From contig CALIFY010000030.1 of assembly GCA_938021675.1 (NCBI GenBank), forward strand, positions 1 through 64,000: a stretch of 64,000 nt of DNA, given 5' to 3'. This document shows, in pieces, positions 19,585-28,644 of this stretch (position 1 is its first letter; every line of letters starts with the position of its first letter). The notes below the pieces were generated by a model, which was not told the origin of the DNA, made no database searches, and was given only the letters and a program-made list of their open reading frames with translations. Source of the DNA: an uncultured Acidimicrobiales bacterium. Lineage in GTDB: Bacteria > Actinomycetota > Acidimicrobiia > Acidimicrobiales > SZUA-35. A program made the position numbers and the translations under genes.

Positions 19585-20652
19585 ATGGATCTGCCGGTGA
19601 ATCCACCTGTGAAGCCGATGTTGGCCAAAGCGGTCCAAGGCCTGCCAGACCGAGATGACCTCATCTTTGAACCAAAGTGGGATGGCTTCCGCTGCATCGT
19701 GTTCCGCAACGGCGATGAGGTAGTGCTCGGGTCACGAAACGAACGACCGTTGACCCGCTACTTTCCCGAGATCCTCGACCCGATCCGATCCGCTACCCCA
19801 ACGCGATGTGTACTCGACGGCGAGCTGATCGTAGCCACAGAAAACCACCTCGATTTCGAGGCGCTTCAGCAACGAATCCACCCCGCAGAGTCCCGGGTCA
19901 ACATGCTGGCGGAGAAGACACCAGCGTCGTTCGTGGCCTTCGATTTGCTGGCGGTCGGCGACGACGATCTGCGTCAACTACCTTTTGGCGAGCGCCGAAT
20001 TCGGCTGGCGGAAGCGTTGGCCGGTGCGAAGCCACCGGTGCATCTGACGAGGACAACCACCGATCATGATGAGGCGGCGGAATGGTTCCGCCGGTTCGAG
20101 GGTGCCGGGCTCGACGGACTCATCGCAAAACCCACAAACGATCCGTACGTCGAAGACAAACGAACCCAACTGAAGGTGAAACACGTACGTTCGGCCGACG
20201 CCGTCGTCGCCGGGTACCGCTGGCATAAGGACGGCGCCGGGGTCGGATCGCTCCTCCTTGGCCTGTACGACGGTGACCGGCTACACCACGTCGGGGTGGC
20301 GGCCAGCTTCACAAAGAAGCGGCGGGCCGAGCTGGTCGACGAGCTCGCTCCGCTAACCGATCATGCCCTCGACGAGCATCCGTGGCGGGATTGGGCCGAA
20401 GCCGAGGCTCATGCCAGACAGGAGGGTCGGATGCCTGGTGCCCCGAACCGGTGGAGTGCCAAGAAAGACAACAGCTGGGTTCCGCTTCGGATAGAGCGGG
20501 TAGTCGAAGTTAAATATGGGAGCACGCTACATGGGCGGTTCCGAGAGGTGACCAAGGTACTTCGGTGGCGGCCGGACAAAGCTCCGACGGCATGCGACTT
20601 CGACCAACTCGACGAGCCGGAACCGGTCGGTCTCGATCAAGTTCTGATCTGA
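19585..20652 (+). CDS. ligC: ATP-dependent DNA ligase, LigC type
   Basis: 355 residues. Adenylation motif I is E-P-K-W-D-G-F-R with the AMP-accepting Lys at about residue 31; motif III F-V-A-F-D-L-L, motif IV D-G-L-I-A-K, and motif V Q-L-K-V-K-H are present. The OB domain follows with G-S-L-L-L-G-L-Y-D-G. A final block V-V-E-V-K-Y ends the catalytic core. LigC enzymes work in backup repair of gapped or broken DNA in actinobacteria. The primase-polymerase gene starts 33 bases downstream, the classic LigC/Prim-PolC pairing. Confidence 0.94.
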   Translation: MDLPVNPPVKPMLAKAVQGLPDRDDLIFEPKWDGFRCIVFRNGDEVVLGSRNERPLTRYFPEILDPIRSATPTRCVLDGELIVATENHLDFEALQQRIHPAESRVNMLAEKTPASFVAFDLLAVGDDDLRQLPFGERRIRLAEALAGAKPPVHLTRTTTDHDEAAEWFRRFEGAGLDGLIAKPTNDPYVEDKRTQLKVKHVRSADAVVAGYRWHKDGAGVGSLLLGLYDGDRLHHVGVAASFTKKRRAELVDELAPLTDHALDEHPWRDWAEAEAHARQEGRMPGAPNRWSAKKDNSWVPLRIERVVEVKYGSTLHGRFREVTKVLRWRPDKAPTACDFDQLDEPEPVGLDQVLI

Positions 20653-20685
20653 GCTCAGGCCAGCCTCGACGGAAGTTGCACAACT

Positions 20686-21696
20686 ATGGCGACCGAAAAG
20701 ATCACGAGAGACATCGCGGGACGAACCGTCGGTATCTCGAACCCCAACAAGATCTTTTTTACCCGAGCCAGTCAGACCAAACTCGACCTGATCGATTACT
20801 ACGACGCGGTGGCCGAACCGTTGCTGGCCACTATGGGCGGGCGACCGGTGCTGATGCAGCGATTCCCCGATGGGGCGTCAGGCAAATCGTTCTTTCAGAA
20901 GCGGGTCCCGAAAGGTGCCCCCGAATGGCTCACGACGACAACGGTCTCCACTCCCAACGGCACCACATCGAACGCGCTGGTCGCCGTCGACTTGGCCCAC
21001 CTGGTGTGGGCCGTCAACATGGGTTGCCTGGGTTTTCACCTCTGGCCGTACCGAGCCGATACGCCGGCATTCACCGACGAGCTGCGTATCGACCTCGACC
21101 CGTCGGCCGGCGTCGACTTCGACGACATCCGGTTTGCCGCCATCCAAGTTCGCGACCTGCTGACCGAATTCGGGCTTTCTTCGTTTCCAAAGACGACCGG
21201 CAGCCGCGGCATCCACATCTATGCACGACTCGAATCCCGTTGGGACAGCTATCAGGTCAGAGCGGCAGCCGTGGCCTTGGCTCGCGAGTTGGAACGACGC
21301 CACCCCGACCGGTTAACCGCGGCGTGGTGGAAGGAAGATCGAGGTCGGCGGGTCTTTATCGACTTCAACCAGAACGCGCCCCACAAAACCGTCTTCGGGC
21401 CGTGGAGCGTGCGAGCACGGGTCGGCGCCCAAGTCAGTACCCCGTTCCGGTGGGACGAGCTCGACACGATCACGCCTGACGAGCTGACGATGGACGTCGT
21501 CCCGGCCAAGCTGACCGCCGAGGGCGACCCGTGGGCCGACATGTACGACGACCTGAACTCGCTTGAGCCGCTGCTCGACGCCTGGGACCGCGACTTGGCC
21601 AACGGATTGATGGACGCGCCGTGGCCACCCGTCTACCCGAAACAGCCGAACGAACCGCCACGCGTCGCCCCCAGCCGGGCCAAAACCGCCGACTGA
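20686..21696 (+). CDS. LigD-type primase-polymerase (Prim-PolC-like)
   Basis: 336 residues of the archaeo-eukaryotic primase fold used in bacterial end joining and gap filling. Motifs: L-R-I-D-L-D-P with the metal-binding aspartates (about residue 140), K-T-T-G-S-R-G-I-H-I-Y (S-x-G-x-H motif, about 168), and F-I-D-F-N-Q-N (third acidic residue, about 224). The R-V-P-K-G-A-P-E-W and H-L-W-P-Y-R blocks are also typical of LigD polymerase domains. It should add ribo- or deoxynucleotides in gaps, with the neighbouring LigC sealing the nick. No Ku gene lies in the window. Confidence 0.94.
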   Translation: MATEKITRDIAGRTVGISNPNKIFFTRASQTKLDLIDYYDAVAEPLLATMGGRPVLMQRFPDGASGKSFFQKRVPKGAPEWLTTTTVSTPNGTTSNALVAVDLAHLVWAVNMGCLGFHLWPYRADTPAFTDELRIDLDPSAGVDFDDIRFAAIQVRDLLTEFGLSSFPKTTGSRGIHIYARLESRWDSYQVRAAAVALARELERRHPDRLTAAWWKEDRGRRVFIDFNQNAPHKTVFGPWSVRARVGAQVSTPFRWDELDTITPDELTMDVVPAKLTAEGDPWADMYDDLNSLEPLLDAWDRDLANGLMDAPWPPVYPKQPNEPPRVAPSRAKTAD

Positions 21697-21783
21697 TCGC
21701 CGGCGCCGCTGCTGATCTCACCGACCCGGTTCACCGATCCGTGGTGATGCTCAACCGGTTGTCGAAACAGCCGATAAGAAGGG

Positions 21784-23664
21784 ATGGCAGAGCCCAACGA
21801 ACTGCCATCCGAGCAGCTCGGGTTTGGTGGGTCGAGCGATCGTCTGACCATACCGATCGCTCTTCTCGACGACCTGGGACAGGCCTGCTCTCTCGACGAG
21901 CTGATGACCACATTCGCAAAATGGGTTCCTCACCTCACCGGAGCCGATCAAGCGAGCATTGCCCTCGTGACCGACAACGGCGCCAACGTCGAGCTGGTCA
22001 AACTTGCGGGCCCAACCACCGCCCCGGTCGGCACCAACGTGGTCCTCGAAGGGACCCTGATCGGAACGGCCATCACCGAGCAGCGAGTCGTGGTGGTCGA
22101 TGACCGATCCGAGCTCCGATCGATAGAAGCAACCGTGTGGGCCGTAAGCGGATCGCAGTCGGCCGTCAGCATTCCAATGCTCGGCGCCAAACGATGCCTT
22201 GGCGCCGTCAATCTGGCGTATTCTCTACCGGGCTATCTCTCCGAGGAACGCTTGGGAGAGGCAACAGGCCTTGTCCGGCTGATCACCTCACACGTGGCGA
22301 TGCATCTCGGGGTGACCAAGCAGCGTCGGTTGGCCGCAACCGATGGGCTGACCGGAGTCCTCAGTCGAGACGCCATCCTCAGCGCCCTCCGCCGGGTTAT
22401 CGACACCAGCTCCAATCAAAGCACCGCGGTTCTGTACATCGACCTCGATGGGTTCAAGTCGATCAACGACACCTATGGGCATGCTGCAGGCGATCAGCTA
22501 CTCAAGGAAACCGCGTGCCGCTTCGTCGGCACGCTCAGGTCCGGAGACGCTATCGGCCGTCTCGGTGGCGATGAGTTCCTCGTCGTGCTGGAACCGGGAA
22601 GTGATGACGATGCGGCGTTGGCTGCTGCGTCGCGCCTCCACACGGTGTGTACCGAACCGATCGATCTTGGCCTCTATTCGGTCACGGCTCGAGCCAGTAT
22701 CGGCGCCGCGACTACGGCCGGCAGGCTATCGAACGCCGACGATCTACTGCTCCAAGCTGATCTGGCTATGTATCAGGCCAAACGGTCCGCCACACCGATA
22801 GTTGTTGCCGACGAGACGATCAGTCGCCGGGCCGGACTGATCGCTACCGTCGACCGGGAGCTGGAGGATGCTCTCACCAACGGTGACATCAGCTACCACT
22901 ACCAACCGGTCCGGCGATTGACCGACATGGTCGTACTGGGGGCTGAAGCACTCCTGCGGTGGAACCACCCGGTCCAGGGCTACATCCCTCCACTCCTTAT
23001 CATCGAGCGGATCGAGACGACCGGCCGCCTCGCTCAATTCACCAACTGGACACTTGAAACTGCGGCCAGGGATCTCCGTGAGCTGAGGCGACAGGTACCG
23101 GAATACGCCGACAAAGCGATCGCTATCAACCTGACACCGGCGCAACTGGGGTGGGCGGGGTATGTCGAGGCACACGTCAATGCCCTGAGTCGGCACGGCC
23201 TTCGGCCCGTCGATCTCATCGTCGAGGTGGTGGAGTCCGGCCTTGTCGAGGCCGGGACGTCAGCCGAAGACAACTTGCGGGCCCTCGCTGACCTGCCAAC
23301 GACGGTGGCGCTCGATGACTTCGGGAGCGGCCACAATGTGCTCGGTTACTTCGCCCAGTTCCCGGTCGGGGCCATCAAGTTCGACCGGCACCTCATCGAA
23401 ACAGCCGTGACCAGCGCACGGGTCAGAGCCATCATCCGTGGTCTGTCTCAGGTGGCGAGCGAACTCGACATACACCCAGTGGCTGAAGGCATCGAGAGGC
23501 GAGAACATATTGATCTGTGCCTCGAGCTTGGTATCGAAAAGGGTCAAGGATTCCTCCTCGGCCGACCGATGCCGCTCGAATCACTCGTGGCGCTATTTGT
23601 TCATGATTCCGCCACGGCGGCACATCCGGCGTCGTCGCCGTCTACCGGGACAGGTCCTTGGTAA
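21784..23664 (+). CDS. GAF-GGDEF-EAL c-di-GMP signalling protein
   Basis: 626 residues, soluble. A GAF domain (about 25-185) is followed by a GGDEF domain (about 190-340) with A-A-T-D-G-L-T-G-V-L-S-R and the intact signature G-R-L-G-G-D-E-F. The EAL domain (about 355-610) keeps E-A-L-L-R-W, I-N-L-T-P-A-Q-L, A-L-D-D-F-G-S-G, K-F-D-R, A-E-G-I-E and Q-G-F-L-L-G-R-P-M. Both halves therefore could be active: cyclic di-GMP synthesis and breakdown, controlled by a small molecule or redox change sensed by GAF. The stop overlaps the convergent GNAT gene by 23 bases. Confidence 0.93.
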   Translation: MAEPNELPSEQLGFGGSSDRLTIPIALLDDLGQACSLDELMTTFAKWVPHLTGADQASIALVTDNGANVELVKLAGPTTAPVGTNVVLEGTLIGTAITEQRVVVVDDRSELRSIEATVWAVSGSQSAVSIPMLGAKRCLGAVNLAYSLPGYLSEERLGEATGLVRLITSHVAMHLGVTKQRRLAATDGLTGVLSRDAILSALRRVIDTSSNQSTAVLYIDLDGFKSINDTYGHAAGDQLLKETACRFVGTLRSGDAIGRLGGDEFLVVLEPGSDDDAALAAASRLHTVCTEPIDLGLYSVTARASIGAATTAGRLSNADDLLLQADLAMYQAKRSATPIVVADETISRRAGLIATVDRELEDALTNGDISYHYQPVRRLTDMVVLGAEALLRWNHPVQGYIPPLLIIERIETTGRLAQFTNWTLETAARDLRELRRQVPEYADKAIAINLTPAQLGWAGYVEAHVNALSRHGLRPVDLIVEVVESGLVEAGTSAEDNLRALADLPTTVALDDFGSGHNVLGYFAQFPVGAIKFDRHLIETAVTSARVRAIIRGLSQVASELDIHPVAEGIERREHIDLCLELGIEKGQGFLLGRPMPLESLVALFVHDSATAAHPASSPSTGTGPW

Positions 23665-24133
23665 GCATCATCACCCGATACTCTGGCGAACCGGTCGGTT
23701 CGAAGTGTTCGATCGAGTCGAAGCCAAAAATCTCATGGAATCGAAGCGACCTCGGGTTCGGCGGCTCTACGTTTACTTCGGCACAGAGCACTGGTCGACC
23801 GATTTCTTTGGCCCACCGCTCAACGTCTCGGTAGAGGGCGGGTCCCCAGCCGTCACCTCGTTGGGCTTCGGCAACCGCCACCCTGTCGACATAGGCAAAC
23901 GACGAATGCCGCTCGGCAAACCACCCAAAGTTCGGGCTGGAGTACGGCGACTGTTCGGTCAGGCCAACCAGAAATCCAACGATGGCATCGCCGACGTCGA
24001 CCACTCGAACGTAGGGGGCCCACTCGACGAACGCCGCCAGCTTGTCGCCGTCCATCGGGCCGACTTCGGGAACGCAGGCCGCGTTGAGTGCGAGAACGTC
24101 GGCTTTGTCGTCGTCGGCGTATGGCCTGATCAC
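23642..24133 (-). CDS. GNAT-family N-acetyltransferase
   Basis: 163 residues. N-terminal R-P-Y-A-D-D-D-K-A-D-V-L-A-L-N, then Y-V-D-R-V-A-V strand 4 and the acetyl-CoA loop in an altered form (A-E-A-Q-R-G-D-G-W-G-P-A-L-Y instead of R-x-x-G-x-G). The late motif R-S-L-R-F-H-E-I-F-G-F is typical. Substrate unknown. Its start overlaps the stop of the exonuclease gene upstream by four bases, so the two are translationally coupled. Confidence 0.85.
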   Translation of the reverse strand: MIRPYADDDKADVLALNAACVPEVGPMDGDKLAAFVEWAPYVRVVDVGDAIVGFLVGLTEQSPYSSPNFGWFAERHSSFAYVDRVAVAEAQRGDGWGPALYRDVERWAKEIGRPVLCAEVNVEPPNPRSLRFHEIFGFDSIEHFEPTGSPEYRVMMLTKDLSR

Positions 24134-25032
24134 GCGACGCCCCCACGCTGTACCGCCAGTTTGGCTGTCCGCTTTGGCAAGTCAGGTGCATCGAACATCG
24201 CCGCCGCTTTCTCGATATTTGGCCCGGGGCCGTCCCAGCGGAGTTCATCGATCCCCGCTACCGTCGGCGCGTCGCGCGCTAGCGTCGCCAGGCGTCGGAA
24301 CAGCAGGGCATCTTCGAGCTGGTCGGCCAGGGTCTTGGCCAGCTTGGCCCCACCTCGGACTGTTATGTCCCACTGGCCGGCGGCCAGGGGGATCGAGTCG
24401 ATATGTCCGTATCGGCTCAGCACGATGGCCGACGATTTCGCTCCCCATCCGGGGAGGCCGGGGAAACCGTCTGCGCTGTCGCCGACCAGAGCCAACCAAT
24501 CCGGGATCGATTCCGGCGGCACGCCATACTTGGCCACCACGTCTTCAACGTCGAGGATCTTCTCGTTCCGTCGGTCGAACTGGAGAACTCGGCCTGCGGT
24601 TACGCACTGGGCGAGATCTTTGTCTGGCGTGCACAGGAGGATGCGCTCGACCCGTTCGTCGGCCTCCGCCACTGCCGCCAGCGATGCCATGCCGTCGTCG
24701 GCCTCGTATTCGACCATTGGGAACGTGGCGATTCCGAGGGCTCGTAGTCCGTCCTCAAGGGGCTGGAATTGACGTTCGATTGCTGGGTCGATGCCCGAAC
24801 CGTCCTTGTACCCGTCGTACAGATCGTTGCGAAACGACTCGATCACGTGGTCGGTGGCCACCCCGATGTGGGTTGCGCCGTCCTCCAAGAGTGTGAGCAT
24901 GCTTCGCAGCACTCCGCGGGCACCACCCACATCGAGCCCATCGTCGTTGAGGTGGGTCGGTCTGGCGAAGAACTGCCGAAACAGCTCGTAGGTGCCATCC
25001 ACGATGTGAACGGTCTTGGGTATGGTGACCAC
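24130..25032 (-). CDS. Stand-alone 5'-3' exonuclease / flap-endonuclease domain protein
   Basis: 300 residues, equal to the N-terminal nuclease domain of DNA polymerase I and without a polymerase part. Metal-binding residues appear in order: H-I-V-D-G-T-Y, V-E-Y-E-A-D-D-G-M-A, and L-L-C-T-P-D-K-D-L. The helix-hairpin-helix block is V-G-D-S-A-D-G-F-P-G-L-P-G-W-G-A-K-S. GTG start. It probably trims flaps or RNA primers in DNA repair or replication, like ExoIX/FenA relatives. The GNAT gene follows with a four-base overlap. Confidence 0.93.
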   Translation of the reverse strand: MVTIPKTVHIVDGTYELFRQFFARPTHLNDDGLDVGGARGVLRSMLTLLEDGATHIGVATDHVIESFRNDLYDGYKDGSGIDPAIERQFQPLEDGLRALGIATFPMVEYEADDGMASLAAVAEADERVERILLCTPDKDLAQCVTAGRVLQFDRRNEKILDVEDVVAKYGVPPESIPDWLALVGDSADGFPGLPGWGAKSSAIVLSRYGHIDSIPLAAGQWDITVRGGAKLAKTLADQLEDALLFRRLATLARDAPTVAGIDELRWDGPGPNIEKAAAMFDAPDLPKRTAKLAVQRGGVA

Positions 25033-25162
25033 AGCTGCTGACTATACCCACCGTGGTTCGGCCTTCCCGGCGAGGTGGAGCGTCGGCCACCGTTCTCATC
25101 GGCCCGCATCTACTATTGGGTTTTATGCTTACGGGTTTCATGACTACTTTGTGTTCGGCACC

Positions 25163-25642
25163 ATGACCGCCAACGTTGCGACCGAAAACCTTGTGGGTCG
25201 AGACGACCTGTTGGCGTTCGTCCGGCCCCGGCATCAGTGGGTGATGACGACGCTACGACGCGATGGCCGACCGCAGGTTTCACCGGTCACCGGTGGTGTG
25301 AACTCCGGGGGACAGCTGGTGGTTGCCACCTATCCAATGCGTGACAAGGTCTACAACCTCCGACGCGACTCACGCGTGACCGTCTGTGTCATGAGCGACC
25401 ATTTCGGCGGTGCGTGGGTACAGGTTGATGGACAGGCCACGATCACCGATGTGCCTGACGCCGTCGACGGGATGGTCGAGTACTTCCAGGCGGTGTCTGG
25501 CCAGCATCCGGATTGGGATGAATATCGCAAGGCCATGGTCAGGCAAGGTAAGTGCCTGATTTCAATCGACGTCGACCGTTGGGGTCCGATCGCTACGGGA
25601 GGCTTTCCCGCCGCGGTCATTCCGTTATTGTCCGACGATTAA
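25163..25642 (+). CDS. PPOX-class F420-dependent flavin-fold enzyme
   Basis: 159 residues from ATG at 25163. The split-barrel fold shows as L-L-A-F-V-R-P-R-H-Q-W-V-M-T-T-L-R-R-D-G, R-P-Q-V-S-P-V-T, and the K-V-Y-N-L-R-R-D-S-R-V-T-V-C-V-M block, then W-V-Q-V-D-G-Q-A-T-I. Actinobacterial members of this pyridoxamine-oxidase-like family use coenzyme F420 to reduce assorted substrates. The longer upstream frame overlaps the divergent exonuclease start and has no family similarity, so it was not used. Confidence 0.88.
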   Translation: MTANVATENLVGRDDLLAFVRPRHQWVMTTLRRDGRPQVSPVTGGVNSGGQLVVATYPMRDKVYNLRRDSRVTVCVMSDHFGGAWVQVDGQATITDVPDAVDGMVEYFQAVSGQHPDWDEYRKAMVRQGKCLISIDVDRWGPIATGGFPAAVIPLLSDD

Positions 25643-25755
25643 CCCTCCCACCAGGTCGTCGCCGCCATCGACGCCGGTTCAGTTCCCAATGCAGACGCCT
25701 TGGCGGCCGCACACGTCATCTTCTCGTCATGTTTCGTGGGCTACTAGTCCTAGTG

Positions 25756-27228
25756 ATGAAAAACACAAAACATCCCCTATCTAAAAGGTCTTCGGTAGTG
25801 CGTCGACGGCGGGCGACTTTAGTCGCGGTTGGTGCCCTGTTGGTCGCCGCTTTTGGCCTCACGTTCACTGCTATGGCTTCGGCCCACAACGACTCACTCC
25901 GAGTTCGCACCGGTTCGATCGGTGAAGATCAAAGTATCGATGCCCTGGCGGTCCAGGACCAAGAGGGAACGGTCGACGATTGGGACAACTACGTCGAGTT
26001 CATTCCAGAGGACGGCACCCGTCACGATTCGGTGATGCGAATCGAACCGCAGGGAACCGGGGGTGCGTCGCTGACCGCCGACGTCAACTTCAGGGGCCCC
26101 GAAGGCGACGAGAACCTTTGGACGGTGTCGGTGCGCGATATCGAAGCCAGAGCATGGGTCGAGGTGTTCAGCAATGAGGACACCGAAAGCTGGGTGTGGT
26201 CCTCAGCCTCAACCACGCTCGACGATTCTGCTCGGTTCGTTAACTCCCGCGGATCGGTGTGGGTGCGGTATCAATCTGCAAACGACTTCGACGTCAGCCA
26301 ACTGGACTATGTCGGCCTGACTTTGAGTGGTGACCACCCGGATCCGACCGTCCCAACGACGATCGCTCCGACCACCACCACCATGGACGATACGACGACC
26401 ACCACCGTGGACGATACGACGACCACCACCATGGACGATACGACCACCACCACCATGGACGATACGACCACCACGACCAGTGGTGACGGTGGAGGCGGCG
26501 ACGTTCAACTGCCTCCGAGCAACGCCGGTTTCGACTACCAGATCGGTGGGGCATACGAGGTCCCGTCCGATGCTGGCGTCGTGTCCCGTGACTGGGAGGC
26601 CGAGGCCGCCCCTGGCGTCTACAACGTGTGTTACATCAACGCCTTCCAGACTCAGGGCAACTATGGCGGCACCCGTCCAGACGAGTCTCAGAACTGGCCG
26701 TCGTCGGTCGTCCTAAGAAGTTCTGAAGACCCGAACTGGCCCGGTGAGTTCCTCATCGACATCAGCACGACCGAGAAGCAGGAGACGGCGGCAGCTCACT
26801 TGCAGCAGCTGATCGACATCTGCGCCGATAAGGGTTTCGACGCTATCGAATACGACAACCTCGACTCCTGGACCCGTCTTCCGAACCTTCCGTTCGACCA
26901 AAGGGACACCGTGTCGTACGCCACCATGATCACCGAGCGTGCTCATGATGCCGGCCTTGCGGTAGCGCACAAAAACACGACTGACCTGATCGCCTCCGGT
27001 GATCACGAGACCATCGGCTTCGACTTCGCTATCGCCGAAGAGTGCGGTCAGTGGGACGAGTGTGATGTCTTCGTCTCCGGATACGGCTCGCTCGTTATGG
27101 CGGTCGAGTACTCCACTGAAGGGTTCGCCAAGGCGTGCAGCGAATATGGCGACCAGATCTCGATCATTCGACGCAACGTTGACGTCAGCTCTCCATCATC
27201 GGGTGGGTACGTTCGAGAGACCTGCTAG
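25756..27228 (+). CDS. Secreted GH114-type endo-alpha-1,4-polygalactosaminidase-like protein
   Basis: 490 residues. Start at ATG 25756, giving a signal peptide with basic start (K-N-T-K-H-P, R-R-R-R) and core T-L-V-A-V-G-A-L-L-V-A-A-F-G-L-T. Residues about 45-200 form a domain I do not recognise. A Thr/Asp linker with four T-T-T-T-M-D-D units (about 206-245) follows. The C-terminal GH114 barrel has Y-Q-I-G-G-A-Y, N-V-C-Y-I-N-A-F, F-D-A-I-E-Y-D-N-L-D, A-V-A-H-K-N and F-A-I-A-E-E-C. GH114 enzymes cut galactosamine polymers of extracellular polysaccharide. A strong terminator follows. Confidence 0.92.
   Translation: MKNTKHPLSKRSSVVRRRRATLVAVGALLVAAFGLTFTAMASAHNDSLRVRTGSIGEDQSIDALAVQDQEGTVDDWDNYVEFIPEDGTRHDSVMRIEPQGTGGASLTADVNFRGPEGDENLWTVSVRDIEARAWVEVFSNEDTESWVWSSASTTLDDSARFVNSRGSVWVRYQSANDFDVSQLDYVGLTLSGDHPDPTVPTTIAPTTTTMDDTTTTTVDDTTTTTMDDTTTTTMDDTTTTTSGDGGGGDVQLPPSNAGFDYQIGGAYEVPSDAGVVSRDWEAEAAPGVYNVCYINAFQTQGNYGGTRPDESQNWPSSVVLRSSEDPNWPGEFLIDISTTEKQETAAAHLQQLIDICADKGFDAIEYDNLDSWTRLPNLPFDQRDTVSYATMITERAHDAGLAVAHKNTTDLIASGDHETIGFDFAIAEECGQWDECDVFVSGYGSLVMAVEYSTEGFAKACSEYGDQISIIRRNVDVSSPSSGGYVRETC
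26371..26477. repeat. 24-bp tandem repeat in the GH114 linker
   Basis: About four copies of a unit with core ATGGACGATACGAC separated by ACC runs; encodes T-T-T-T-M-D-D-T linker units, one copy with GTG in place of ATG. Confidence 0.93.
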
Positions 27229-27253
27229 CGCACCTCTCGGATAATGGGTAAAG

Positions 27254-27306
27254 CGCACCCGGGTTGGACCAGAATCGGTTCCAACCCGGGTGCGTTGCTA
27301 ATTTTT
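27254..27306 (+). terminator. Rho-independent terminator after the GH114 gene
   Basis: A perfect 15-bp inverted repeat: left arm 27254-27268 (CGCACCCGGGTTGGA) and right arm 27280-27294, with an 11-base loop, followed by ATTTTT at 27301-27306. It lies 25 bases after the stop codon. The convergent VOC gene ends about 40 bases further on, so the hairpin may also work from that side. Confidence 0.9.
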
Positions 27307-27347
27307 GGCCCCGTCACCAGCGGGCAGAACGCTAGGGCGAGGATCGT

Positions 27348-27839
27348 TCAGAGTTCTCGGACCGGGTTTGTGCCATCCCAATCGAGAGCCGCCGCCTCCA
27401 CCATGGCGGCGAAGTCACGCATCCGCGGCCCCGTCTCGTAAACCTCGACCCGATGGCCAAGGTCGGCCCTGGCATCGTGAAACGCGAAGGGTCGTCCACC
27501 GACTCGTCCGGCGAGCACGGTTGGCCAACCGCGAGCAATAAGGATTGACGAAGCGGCCTCGAACGAAGCGACCTCGTAGCCAAGGTGATGGAGGCCCATG
27601 GCCGCCATCTGCACTGGATGGTGGACGGTGATGAGTTCAACCATCATCTTTCCCCACCACCCGAAGGCCGATGAGTGGTCGAAATCTCCCGGTACTCCTC
27701 GGATGGTCACCTCGTCGACCGGAATATTGTCGCGGACGAAAAAGGGGCCTGCTCCAAACGAAATCCATCTCTTGGCAGCCTGCCGGATATCAGGCACGCC
27801 GTAGGCCACCTGAACGGGGCCGCCGCCCAATACCGACAT
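27348..27839 (-). CDS. VOC (glyoxalase/bleomycin-resistance fold) family protein
   Basis: 163 residues. V-A-Y-G-V-P-D-I-R-Q-A-A-K-R-W near the N-terminus is the usual opening of a Glyoxalase_4 type domain; L-H-H-L-G-Y-E-V-A-S-F carries a probable metal-binding His pair, and H-R-V-E-V-Y-E an acidic ligand near the end. VOC enzymes bind a divalent metal and catalyse isomerisation, epimerisation or ring cleavage. The substrate cannot be told. It is 37 bases downstream of the DUF899 gene on the same strand. Confidence 0.87.
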   Translation of the reverse strand: MSVLGGGPVQVAYGVPDIRQAAKRWISFGAGPFFVRDNIPVDEVTIRGVPGDFDHSSAFGWWGKMMVELITVHHPVQMAAMGLHHLGYEVASFEAASSILIARGWPTVLAGRVGGRPFAFHDARADLGHRVEVYETGPRMRDFAAMVEAAALDWDGTNPVREL

Positions 27840-27876
27840 CAGCCGGTTGGGGCCTCAACCCGAAACTGCGCTGCCG

Positions 27877-28560
27877 TCATGTACCTGCTCCATACTCGTC
27901 GTGGCGACGGATCCAACCGTATGGTTCCGTCTGCGGCCACCCAGGAGGCGAATCCTCCCACTGTTCCTGTCGACCGAACACGGTCAGATCGAGATAGGTC
28001 CAATGACTGCCAAGGTGTTCGACGCCGCGGTCGACGGTCATGTAGGTGCGAAAGACGTCGTCGCCCCGCCGAAGAAATACGCTCAGGGCGTGAGATTCCT
28101 CACCGTCGACGGTCGCTCCCATGTCATCGTTGAAACTCGTTCGGCGTGATGAGTACCACGGGAGGTTCCACCCCATTCGGCTGCGATAGGCCTCAAGCTC
28201 GGCAACGGGAGCACGAGAGACGAGCACCAGCGAGGTATCGCGGGCAGCGAGATGGGCGGGGTGAGGCATGGCGTCGGCAACCCAGGAGCAACCGCTACAC
28301 CCCTCAACCCAGCCCGGGCCAAACATAAAGTGGTAGATGATCAATTGGCGGCGGCCGTCGAACAAGTCGAGCAGAGAGATCGCCCCATCGGGCCCATCGA
28401 ACTCGTATGGGGTGTCGATCTGCACCATTGGCAGTCGGCGACGTCGAGCCGCAAGAACGTCGAGTTGACGGGTTAGTTCCTTTTCGTGGAGGCGAAGCTC
28501 ATCGAGAGCCTCCCGCCAGTCGTCGAGACCGACGACTTCGGGGAACTCGGTACCGCTCAT
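27877..28560 (-). CDS. DUF899 thioredoxin-fold protein
   Basis: 227 residues. Family blocks: W-R-E-A-L-D-E-L-R-L-H-E-K-E-L-T-R near residue 15, Y-E-F-D-G-P-D-G, L-I-I-Y-H-F-M-F-G-P-G-W, and the C-S-G-C-S-W redox-like motif, followed by V-L-V-S-R-A-P and W-Y-S-S. DUF899 proteins have a thioredoxin-like fold; their substrate is unknown. The Cys pair is intact here, in contrast to the TGA-interrupted redox gene 1.1 kb away. Confidence 0.9.
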   Translation of the reverse strand: MSGTEFPEVVGLDDWREALDELRLHEKELTRQLDVLAARRRRLPMVQIDTPYEFDGPDGAISLLDLFDGRRQLIIYHFMFGPGWVEGCSGCSWVADAMPHPAHLAARDTSLVLVSRAPVAELEAYRSRMGWNLPWYSSRRTSFNDDMGATVDGEESHALSVFLRRGDDVFRTYMTVDRGVEHLGSHWTYLDLTVFGRQEQWEDSPPGWPQTEPYGWIRRHDEYGAGT

Positions 28561-28644
28561 CTTCCAACAGTACTACCGCCCGACGACACATACCTCGACG
28601 GCCTCGACCGGCCCCCGACAGGACCGGCCTCTTCCACCGCGGCG

